Source: Rhizobium rhizogenes (GTDB lineage Bacteria; Pseudomonadota; Alphaproteobacteria; Rhizobiales; Rhizobiaceae). From it: a stretch of 64,000 nt of DNA. Shown here in pieces: positions 18,615-25,107 of this stretch. Position numbers and translations under genes: made by a program. Every line of letters starts with the position of its first letter. Positions within the stretch are counted from its first letter, which is position 1. The notes under the pieces are model-generated. The model was not told the origin of the DNA and did not search any database. It worked only from the letters and a program-made list of their open reading frames with translations. The DNA is taken from assembly GCF_002005205.3 (NCBI RefSeq), contig NZ_CP019702.2:797501-861500 (forward strand), in the 5' to 3' direction.

Positions 18615-19190
18615 TCAAGGCTTGGTCGCGGATGTCGTCGTGCTGTCCGGCACAGCCGGAGTTACCGCATTCTTCTCGCTGGCCTTCTGTTCCAGCGTCT
18701 TGAATTCGGGCGCAGCCTTCAGCGTTTCCGCCGTTTCCGTGGTCGTCAGACGGATGGTACCGTCCTGCGCATTGCGGGTCATCGTCACCTTGTCCATCGG
18801 CACGGCCACATCCTTTGCGCCGATGCCGAGGAAACCGCCGACACCGATCACGGCCGCGACGAGGCCGCCATCTTCTTCCATGATGAGATTGGTGACGTTA
18901 CCGATGCTCTCATCGGCTGCGGTGTAGACCGACTTGCCGATATAGTCATTGGCGCTGATCTGGGTTTCGCCCTGCTCGGTTATATAGGCGCCGCCGGTGG
19001 TCGTGGCAGCGCTGTCATTGGCCGAAGGGGCGGCAGGCGTCATCGGAGTTGCAGGCGGCGTTGCCGGCTCTGTCTGCGCGCCCGGATTTGCCGGTGCGGG
19101 CTGGGTGGTGCCCTGAGCGATGGCCAGCGGCGCGAAAGCCGTCGTGCCCATCAGGGCGGCGGTGACGAGTATCGTAAGTTTCTTTGTCAT
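18615..19190 (-). CDS. Secreted PRC-barrel domain protein
   Basis: The 191-residue protein has a signal peptide (MTKKLTILVTAALMGTTAFA, cleavage after AIA), a Pro/Ala/Thr-rich linker of about 45 residues, and a PRC-barrel domain (ISANDYIGKSVYTAADESIG to about IGAKDVAVPMDKV). It ends in a Thr/Pro-rich tail. PRC-barrel proteins of this type are common periplasmic stress-induced proteins in rhizobia with no assigned biochemistry. The start at 19190 has GGAAGG upstream; the upstream ATG at 19217 does not fit the signal peptide. A perfect EcfG promoter precedes it. Confidence 0.85.
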   Translation of the reverse strand: MTKKLTILVTAALMGTTAFAPLAIAQGTTQPAPANPGAQTEPATPPATPMTPAAPSANDSAATTTGGAYITEQGETQISANDYIGKSVYTAADESIGNVTNLIMEEDGGLVAAVIGVGGFLGIGAKDVAVPMDKVTMTRNAQDGTIRLTTTETAETLKAAPEFKTLEQKASEKNAVTPAVPDSTTTSATKP

Positions 19191-19270
19191 TTCGTACCTT
19201 CCTTTCATCGTTCTCAACTGGCCGGACGATGATTGATTTTACTTTCGCTCCCGGGCCTGTTCGTTTTGCA

Positions 19271-19296
19271 AACGGGCTCGTCGTTGAAATAGTTCC
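19271..19296 (-). promoter_or_regulatory. EcfG-type promoter of the PRC-barrel gene
   Basis: On the minus strand GGAAC (19296-19292), 17 nt, CGTT (19274-19271) matches the general-stress consensus perfectly, about 80 nt before the ATG. Confidence 0.75.
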
Positions 19297-19428
19297 GATT
19301 TTTTCCGGTCACGCCGATGCAATTGTCGCGTGTTGCAACAACCGAAGGTAAAAAACAGGCATTGCTAACGGGGGACAGCGCGCTATTATCCCTGCCGTAA
19401 CAATGCCATAACTGCCGGAGTTTTTTGT

Positions 19429-21147
19429 ATGCCTCCACCCGGCGACAGACTGAAAGACATGATCTCGGCTTTGCGTCGGCGCAGCGCGAATTTTTTCCCG
19501 ACCGCCTCAATCGGCACCTATCTGGTGGTGATGGCAACCGTCATCACCCTGCCGCTGATTCTTTTCGTCGGCTATCTGATGCTGCGGCTTGAAGCCGAAA
19601 AACGCGACGACCTGCAGAGGGAAACCATCGAGGATGTCCGGGTCGTCAGCCGCAACATCGACCGTCGCCTGCAGGAAATGGCCACCTCGCTCAACCTGCT
19701 GTCGCAGTTTCCCGAGCTTGAGAGCGGCAATCTCGCGGCGTTTCAGGGGCGTGTCGCCGAAAGCCTGAAAAGGGAGGGCCTTTACGCCCTTCTTGCCACC
19801 AAGGACGGCCAGCAGCGCCTCAACACCCGGCTGCCCTATGGCCAGCCTCTCGGCAAGGTGCCGGCCGAGGCAAATCTGGCCAGGGCGATCGATTCCGGCC
19901 GTATCACCGTTTCCGACATGTTTTTCGGCTCTACCAGCAAGGAATGGGTATTCAACGTCACCATGCCGCTCGATCCGGACCTCGGATCGGCCGGCGACGC
20001 GCTGATCCTGACGCAGAATGCCAGTGATCTCAGCCGGCTCATTCCCACGGAAAACCTGCCGCGCAACTGGGCGGTCGCCATCATCGACGGCACCAACCGC
20101 GTCGTCGTTTCCAGCGCGCAGGATGAGGCGGAAGTGGGCAAGCCCTTTGTCAACCCCGCCATACTTTCGGAAATGCAGGCCTTCAGCGGCAATTTTTTCG
20201 ATGGCAAGGGCAATCTCTACGCCTATGCGCAATTGCCGGGCTGGCAATGGAAGACCGTGATGTGGGGACCGCTGGCCGCAAGCCAGGCGGCGCTGATCGA
20301 CACCTGGCGGCAGATGATGATCGGCAGCCTTGTGCTGGTGCTGATCGCCATCGGCGGCGCCTATCTGGTCGGCCGGCAATTGCGCAGTTCCATCCGCGAT
20401 CTGACCCACATGGCCGAGCGTATCGGTGAAGGCGAGATCGTGGCCCCCGTCGATACCAAGATAAAGGAGGCCAACCAGGTCGCCATCGCGCTTTCCAACG
20501 CCTCCTTCGACAGGAGCCAGTCGGAAGAGCGGCTGCAACTGCTGCTGCACGAACTGGTTCACCGCTCCAAGAACATCCTGACGCTGGTTCAGGCGATGAT
20601 ACGGCAACTGGGCCGGGAAAATAAAAGCATTCCGGAGTTCCAGAAGGAGGTCGACCACCGCCTGCGCGGTCTCGGCATGTCCATCCGCGCACTGGCGGAG
20701 GTTCAGTGGCAGGGCCTGCCGATCCGCAAGCTGATCGAGACCCATCTCGACGTTTTCGGCACCGTGGCCGAACGTGTCGTGCTGGAGGGAGAGGATTTCA
20801 TGCTTTCGCCGGAAGCGGCGCAGAATTTCGGGCTCGTGGTGCATGAGCTGACGACGAACTCCATCAAATATGGCGCCCTTTCGGTTCCGGCCGGAAAGAT
20901 AATTGTAAGCTGGAAGCCGCTCGAAAAAGACGGTCGGCAGATGCTGCATCTCGTCTGGACGGAAACAGGCGGGCCACCCGCGACCGAGCCGAGCCGCAAG
21001 GGTTTCGGTACCACCGTCATCAAACGACACGCGGAAGGCGCGTTCGGCGGGCATGTGACGACGGAATATCGCGACACCGGTTTTGAATGGTCTCTGGAAG
21101 CGCCGATGCGCTATTTCGCCCCCAAGCGGCCCGAGCAGACGCATTGA
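19429..21147 (+). CDS. Membrane HWE/HisKA_2-family sensor histidine kinase (candidate PhyR kinase)
   Basis: The 572-residue protein has two transmembrane segments (about 29-52 and 296-316) enclosing an extracytoplasmic dCache-like sensor region, then a HAMP-like linker and a kinase domain. The phosphorylation motif is LLLHELVHRSKN with His378 as the likely phosphoacceptor, the N box is VVHELTTNSIKYGAL, and a WTETGG motif typical of the HWE family follows. HWE/HisKA_2 kinases phosphorylate the anti-anti-sigma regulator PhyR in alphaproteobacteria, and phyR is 1.4 kb downstream. No EcfG promoter is visible before this gene. Which ligand it senses is unknown. Confidence 0.9.
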   Translation: MPPPGDRLKDMISALRRRSANFFPTASIGTYLVVMATVITLPLILFVGYLMLRLEAEKRDDLQRETIEDVRVVSRNIDRRLQEMATSLNLLSQFPELESGNLAAFQGRVAESLKREGLYALLATKDGQQRLNTRLPYGQPLGKVPAEANLARAIDSGRITVSDMFFGSTSKEWVFNVTMPLDPDLGSAGDALILTQNASDLSRLIPTENLPRNWAVAIIDGTNRVVVSSAQDEAEVGKPFVNPAILSEMQAFSGNFFDGKGNLYAYAQLPGWQWKTVMWGPLAASQAALIDTWRQMMIGSLVLVLIAIGGAYLVGRQLRSSIRDLTHMAERIGEGEIVAPVDTKIKEANQVAIALSNASFDRSQSEERLQLLLHELVHRSKNILTLVQAMIRQLGRENKSIPEFQKEVDHRLRGLGMSIRALAEVQWQGLPIRKLIETHLDVFGTVAERVVLEGEDFMLSPEAAQNFGLVVHELTTNSIKYGALSVPAGKIIVSWKPLEKDGRQMLHLVWTETGGPPATEPSRKGFGTTVIKRHAEGAFGGHVTTEYRDTGFEWSLEAPMRYFAPKRPEQTH

Positions 21148-21217
21148 GGCGTCCTCTCGCGGGCCGCTTGAATTTGGCCACTGAATTTGGCGATTGTCAA
21201 AAAAATTGCATTTTCCG

Positions 21218-21242
21218 GGAACCGAATGCGGCAGTGCGCATT
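21218..21242 (+). promoter_or_regulatory. EcfG-type promoter of a small-RNA candidate
   Basis: GGAAC (21218-21222), 16 nt, CATT (21239-21242). The -10 differs by one base from CGTT, exactly as in the neighbouring nepR promoter. No protein gene follows on the plus strand before a terminator at 21360. Confidence 0.6.
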
Positions 21243-21248
21243 TTTACT

Positions 21249-21360
21249 GCAGGCCAAGCAATTCCCCCGTCCCCGCCTGAAGCTTGGCTGAATATAAACG
21301 GGTTTCGCCCCTGAAAACCCGTCATAAAATAGCACGGCTCTCCTATGGGCCGTGCTTTTT
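21249..21360 (+). ncRNA. GsrN-like stress-induced small RNA (candidate)
   Basis: Downstream of the EcfG-like promoter is a region of about 112 nt with three stem-loops and no open frame. The first stem (GCCAAGC 21253-21259 with GCTTGGC 21282-21288) closes a 22-nt loop that is strongly C-rich (CCCCCGTCCCCGCC), which could pair with Shine-Dalgarno sequences. A second stem is ACGGGTTT/AAACCCGT (21298-21322). The third is the terminator at 21331-21360. Caulobacter GsrN, a general-stress sRNA transcribed by the EcfG-type sigma factor, has the same plan (C-rich 5' loop, terminator hairpin, about 100 nt). Location inside the stress locus supports the match. The assignment is inference from promoter, structure and context. 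Confidence 0.6.
21331..21360 (+). terminator. Intrinsic terminator of the small-RNA candidate
   Basis: AGCACGGC (21331-21338) pairs with GCCGTGCT (21349-21356), followed by T residues to 21360. It can also stop read-through from the upstream histidine kinase gene. Confidence 0.85.
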
Positions 21361-21421
21361 ATTATGCTCCTGCGCTATGGGAGACGGGCGCCCGGCATCA
21401 TCCACGCCCCCCACAATTCTG

Positions 21422-22405
21422 TCAGGAATCCGCGCCGTCACCCGAAGGGAACTTCAGGCGGTAGACGATCCGCTCCGGTGTCAGCTGGTATTCGGCGCTC
21501 CCTCCGAGGGCGGAAGGCACCACCTTTTCCAGCACCACGCTGCCGAAGCTGCCGCGCCGGGCCTCCACCGGTTCCTTCGACGGCATCATCGGCTCGTTCC
21601 ACTCGACGATATAAAAATCGCCGTCCTGCCGACACTGAAGAGAGATCGGCGGATGATAGGCGAGATTGCCGCTGTGGCTGACGGTATTGACCACCAGTTC
21701 GTGAAAGGCGAGCCCGATATAAAGCGCCCCGTTCGGGTTGAGCAGAAGGTTCTCGCCTTCCATGTGGATGAGGTTGGGATATTCCGGCACATAGAGATCG
21801 AATTGCTGCCGGAGAAGCTCGAATATGCGCGCGCCGCGCCAGTCCGAATCCGTGATGAGATCCTGGCTCTGGGCAAGCGCGTGCAGCCGGCCCCGGAACT
21901 TGCGCAAAAAATCATCCTTGGTGAGGCTGAAGCGGGCCGTCTGGCCGGCAAGGCTCTGGATGATCGCCAAAAGGTTCTTGGAGCGGTGGCTGACCTCGCG
22001 CAGCAGCGAGCGCAAAAGCTGCTCGCGCCGCCTTTCCGCCGTCACTTCGCGAATGGTGGTTTTCATCACCATCTGGTTTGACTGATTGAAGGTCGAATGG
22101 ACCTGGAACTGGAAGACACGGTCCTTGCCGGCATTGACTTCCAGCATGCCACGGCTGCCCGCCGTCACCATATCCTTTTTCAGCTCGGCAAGCCGGACCG
22201 ACAGGTCATTGCCGAACAGAATTTCATCGGTGGGATGGGAATCGGCTGGCAGCTTCCAGACATCGGGAAGATTGGCAACGAATATATAGTCGCGGTTCCA
22301 GTCCTGGAGCAGGACTGTCTCACCCGAATCGAGCAAGGCAAGGATAAGCGAATCGTGCAGCTCGCCCTCGTCCCTCTCCGCGTTATGCCATGCCAGCCGA
22401 TGCAA
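21422..22405 (-). CDS. Soluble HisKA_2/HWE-type histidine kinase of the stress locus
   Basis: This 327-residue protein has no membrane segment. A PAS-like N-terminal domain of about 125 residues precedes the kinase core with LLREVSHRSKNLLAI (His140) and a degenerate ATPase domain (FHELVVNTVSHSGNL). It starts with TTG at 22405, 6 nt after an AAGGAG site; no ATG start is available in a sensible place. A perfect EcfG promoter precedes it, and phyR is immediately upstream on the same strand. Such phyR-adjacent soluble kinases control PhyR phosphorylation. Whether this one acts as kinase or phosphatase is not visible. Confidence 0.88.
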   Translation of the reverse strand: MHRLAWHNAERDEGELHDSLILALLDSGETVLLQDWNRDYIFVANLPDVWKLPADSHPTDEILFGNDLSVRLAELKKDMVTAGSRGMLEVNAGKDRVFQFQVHSTFNQSNQMVMKTTIREVTAERRREQLLRSLLREVSHRSKNLLAIIQSLAGQTARFSLTKDDFLRKFRGRLHALAQSQDLITDSDWRGARIFELLRQQFDLYVPEYPNLIHMEGENLLLNPNGALYIGLAFHELVVNTVSHSGNLAYHPPISLQCRQDGDFYIVEWNEPMMPSKEPVEARRGSFGSVVLEKVVPSALGGSAEYQLTPERIVYRLKFPSGDGADS

Positions 22406-22455
22406 ATTCGTCTCCTTGCAGAAAGCCGCAGGTCAAGCCCACGACCGTAACCGCC

Positions 22456-22480
22456 AACGCCCGGGGACCGTACTGGTTCC
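22456..22480 (-). promoter_or_regulatory. EcfG-type promoter of the soluble histidine kinase gene
   Basis: On the minus strand GGAAC (22480-22476), 16 nt, CGTT (22459-22456), a perfect consensus match about 50 nt before the TTG start. Confidence 0.75.
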
Positions 22481-22506
22481 CGGCCCGCCCGCAGTTTCGG
22501 CAAATT

Positions 22507-23301
22507 TCACGCTGCGACGCGAGAGCTTTCGTTGAAAAACAGGGCCTGGCTGATAAGCGCTTTCACCATGTCCGGATTGAAGGGTTTCGTCACAAGGAAT
22601 GTCGGCTCGGGCCGCTCGCCCGTCAAAAGACGCTCGGGGAAGGCCGTGATGAAGATGACCGGGAGGGTGGTCATCTGCAGGATGTCCTTCATCGCGTCGA
22701 GACCGGAACTGCCGTCCGCAAGCTGAATATCGGCAAGGATCATTTTCGGCTGGGTGCGGTGGAAAAGGTCGAGCGCCTCGGTATGTGTGCGGGCGATGCC
22801 GGTGACACGGTGGCCGAGATCGGTGACCATCTGTTCGATATCCATGGCGATGAGGGGTTCATCCTCGATGATCATGATATCGGTCGCGACCTGGCGGGCG
22901 ATTTCGGAAGCCGCTTCGTCGATCAGTCCGCCGACCTGGTCTTCCGACACTTTCAGAACCTCAGCGGCCTCCGAAGGCGTGAATTCCTCAACCGTCGTCA
23001 GCAGGAAGGCCTGGCGGGCAAGCGGCGGCACGGCGGAGAGGTTCGCGGAAGCGCGCTTTTCCCATCCCGACAGGTTTTCGTCGGCCTTAATATTGATCGT
23101 GACGGAACTAAAGATCGATACGAACAATTGATAGAGCGAAACGCGATCGCTGGTTGTCTGCGGGAAGATGCTGATATCGGCGATCAGAGCTTCGAGTGTT
23201 GCCGCAACATAGGCATCGCCCGTGGATTGTGAGCCGCAAACGGCACGCGCGAACCTGCGCAGATATGGCAGGTGCGGTGCGATGCGTGTAGAAACTGACA
23301 T
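22507..23301 (-). CDS. phyR: General stress response regulator PhyR (sigma-like domain plus receiver)
   Basis: PhyR is the anti-anti-sigma factor of the alphaproteobacterial stress response: when phosphorylated, its sigma-like domain binds NepR and frees EcfG. The 264-residue protein has an EcfG-like N-terminal domain (about 1-135) and a C-terminal receiver domain (IMIIEDEPLIAMDIEQM) with the phosphoacceptor Asp191 in MILADIQLADG, Thr in VIFITAF and Lys in LVTKPFNPD. The start at 23301 has GGGGAG upstream; an in-frame ATG at 23358 would overlap the promoter. A perfect EcfG promoter gives positive feedback. Confidence 0.96.
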   Translation of the reverse strand: MSVSTRIAPHLPYLRRFARAVCGSQSTGDAYVAATLEALIADISIFPQTTSDRVSLYQLFVSIFSSVTINIKADENLSGWEKRASANLSAVPPLARQAFLLTTVEEFTPSEAAEVLKVSEDQVGGLIDEAASEIARQVATDIMIIEDEPLIAMDIEQMVTDLGHRVTGIARTHTEALDLFHRTQPKMILADIQLADGSSGLDAMKDILQMTTLPVIFITAFPERLLTGERPEPTFLVTKPFNPDMVKALISQALFFNESSRVAA

Positions 23302-23347
23302 GGAATTCTCCCCTTTCATGCGGTCTGCAACGCAAACCCAAGATAGC

Positions 23348-23373
23348 AACGTGCGCATCGCAAAAAAAGTTCC
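23348..23373 (-). promoter_or_regulatory. EcfG-type promoter of phyR
   Basis: Minus-strand GGAAC (23373-23369), 17 nt, CGTT (23351-23348), giving an RNA leader of about 40 nt. The -35 element lies 8 bp from the oppositely oriented -35 of nepR. Confidence 0.85.
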
Positions 23374-23381
23374 GGGCCGCC

Positions 23382-23406
23382 GGAACTATTTTTTTCACCG
23401 CGCATT
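23382..23406 (+). promoter_or_regulatory. EcfG-type promoter of nepR-ecfG
   Basis: GGAAC (23382-23386), 16 nt, CATT (23403-23406); one mismatch in the -10. Together with the phyR promoter it forms a back-to-back pair: GTTCC and GGAAC are 8 bp apart. Confidence 0.7.
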
Positions 23407-23439
23407 CTTTGCCACGACACAAAAGGAATACCGGACGTT

Positions 23440-23646
23440 ATGAGCATATTTCAATCGGACCAAGACCAGCCGGATAATTCGGCCGCCCCCCAGGTTCCGC
23501 ACTCCGGGCGGGCGGTGATTTCCCGCAAGCTCAGGGAGCTTTATGATGCCGTTCAGGATGAAGGCATCCCTGACAAATTCCTCGACCTTCTCGAAAAACT
23601 CGATGAAGCCGAAAGCAAAGCCAAAATGAAGGCTTCGGAGGAATGA
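23440..23646 (+). CDS. nepR: Anti-sigma factor NepR
   Basis: NepR is a small anti-sigma factor that sequesters EcfG until PhyR~P takes its place. The 68-residue protein contains the conserved helical core (ISRKLRELYDAVQDEGIPDKFLDLLEKLDEAE) with a disordered N terminus, the usual NepR size and pattern. Its stop codon overlaps the ecfG start, so the antisigma/sigma pair is translationally coupled. It is divergent from phyR. Confidence 0.94.
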   Translation: MSIFQSDQDQPDNSAAPQVPHSGRAVISRKLRELYDAVQDEGIPDKFLDLLEKLDEAESKAKMKASEE

Positions 23647-24212
23647 TGGCGAAAGAGCCGGAGCAGACAGAATACAATTTCAAGCGGGAAATGCTGGCGG
23701 CGCTGCCAAACCTGCGCGCCTTCGCGATCTCACTCATCCGTTCGAGGGATCGTGCCGACGATCTCGTGCAGGATACGATCATGAAGGCATGGGCGAAACA
23801 GGACAGCTACCAGCCGGGCACCAATATGCGGGCATGGCTGGTGACGATCCTGCGCAACGAATTCTACAGCCAGATCCGCAAGTCGGGACGTGAAGTGCAG
23901 GATACGGATGGGGTCTATACGTCGCGCCTTTCAGTGCCGCCGGAACAGCATGGTTCCGTGGACCTTCAGGATTTCCGCGCCGCGCTCGCAAAGTTGCCGG
24001 ATGACCAGCGGGAAGCGATCCTGCTGATCGGCGCCTCGGGTTTTGCCTATGAGGAAGCCGCCGAGATTTGCGGTTGCCCTGTCGGTACGATCAAGAGCCG
24101 CGTCAGCCGCGCAAGACTGCGTCTGCAGGAATTGCTTGGCATCGAAAACGAAAACGAATTCGGCCCGGACGCGCAGATGAGCGCGGTCACCGCCGCCGCC
24201 ACGGCGCGCTGA
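23643..24212 (+). CDS. ecfG: General stress ECF sigma factor EcfG
   Basis: The 189-residue protein has sigma region 2 (LRAFAISLIRSRDRADDLVQDTIMKAW, about residues 22-49) and region 4 (LAKLPDDQREAILLIGASGFAYEEAAEICGCPVGTIKSRVSRARLRL), as in EcfG/SigT sigma factors. It directs RNA polymerase to GGAAC-N16/17-CGTT promoters, several of which occur in this window. The ATG overlaps the nepR stop. The region of repeats beginning 24296 follows. Confidence 0.95.
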   Translation: MMAKEPEQTEYNFKREMLAALPNLRAFAISLIRSRDRADDLVQDTIMKAWAKQDSYQPGTNMRAWLVTILRNEFYSQIRKSGREVQDTDGVYTSRLSVPPEQHGSVDLQDFRAALAKLPDDQREAILLIGASGFAYEEAAEICGCPVGTIKSRVSRARLRLQELLGIENENEFGPDAQMSAVTAAATAR

Positions 24213-24295
24213 GAGCGCTGAATTCGAACAGTGGCGAACGGGCAGGCCTGCGTCTGCCCGTTAAAACGATGACAAAGGCCGCAAACCTCTCCTCC

Positions 24296-24406
24296 GTCAT
24301 GCCGGACTTGATCCGGCATCCAGCCACGGCGTGTCTGCGCCGTGAAAGGACTCTCTCGCGATCAATGACTTGATCGCACTGGACCCCGGATCTAGTCCGG
24401 GGTGAC
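24296..24406. repeat. Palindromic intergenic repeat element, copy 1
   Basis: Two hairpins face each other: GTCATGCCGGACTTGATCCG... folding back to GGCATCC (24296-24322), and TGGACCCCGGA with TCCGGGGTGAC (24380-24406). The ends are GTCA and TGAC. The same plan recurs at 62844-62927 with different stem bases. Such GTCATGC...GGATGAC elements are widespread intergenic repeats in Rhizobiales. It may also act as the ecfG/putR transcription end. Confidence 0.65.
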
Positions 24407-24460
24407 GGTGTGCGGATGATACGGCGAGCGCGCGCCAACCACTGTCTCCGTGTTGCCCCT

Positions 24461-24931
24461 TCAGATACCCGTTTCCTTGACCGATTGCATGACCACGAAG
24501 GTCGAGGTGTTGGCGACCGATGGCAGGCTCGAGATTTTCTCGCCGAGCACCCTTCGATACTTGCGGATGTCGCTGGTGCGCACTTTCAGAAGATAATCGA
24601 AGGCGCCGGCGATCATGTGGCACTCCTCCACTTCCTTGATCTTGCGCACCGCCGCGTTGAATTCCTCCAGCGCCTTTTCGCGCGTATCGGAGAGCTTTAC
24701 CTCGGCGAAGGCGATGTGATCGACACCGAGCTTCTGCGGATTGAGCATGGCGCGGAAGCCGAGAATATAGCCCTCATCCACCAGCCGCTTCAGCCGCGTC
24801 TGGCAGGGCGTCTTGGAAAGGCCGACCCTTTTCGAGAGCTGCAGCACGGACATGCGCCCGTCTTCGCTCAGCGCCTCGAGAATCTTGAGATCGAAGTGAT
24901 CCAGATCGTCTGTTTTTTGACTATTAGCCAT
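24461..24931 (-). CDS. putR: Lrp/AsnC-family proline-responsive regulator PutR
   Basis: The 156-residue protein has an N-terminal winged helix (LDHFDLKILEALSEDGRMSV, HTH about 22-60) and a C-terminal RAM ligand-binding domain (FAEVKLSDTREKALEEFNAAV onward). It is divergent from putA, the arrangement known in Agrobacterium, where PutR activates putA in response to proline and represses itself. It ends close to the repeat element at 24296-24406. Confidence 0.93.
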   Translation of the reverse strand: MANSQKTDDLDHFDLKILEALSEDGRMSVLQLSKRVGLSKTPCQTRLKRLVDEGYILGFRAMLNPQKLGVDHIAFAEVKLSDTREKALEEFNAAVRKIKEVEECHMIAGAFDYLLKVRTSDIRKYRRVLGEKISSLPSVANTSTFVVMQSVKETGI

Positions 24932-25107
24932 GCGATTTTACGCCATATCTCAAAAATAAAAGTTCATATTGCCTGTTTTATCCTGAAAATAGGGCCATAG
25001 CAATTTCTGCGGTGATGATATTGTCTGCCACAGGATGACAAGCGGCGGGCGGAGGACACGCGGCCGCCGAAGGTCTGTCTTCAACAGCGTTTTCAGGATT
25101 TTTCAGA

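Noticed and set aside
19507..21144. 545-codon minus-strand frame opposite the membrane histidine kinase
   Set aside because: The kinase frame carries transmembrane segments, HRSKN and N-box motifs. The reverse frame is compositional.
21253..21288. C-rich stem-loop as a plain transcription terminator of the histidine kinase gene
   Set aside because: It has a 22-nt loop and no T run; the terminator is the separate hairpin at 21331-21360.
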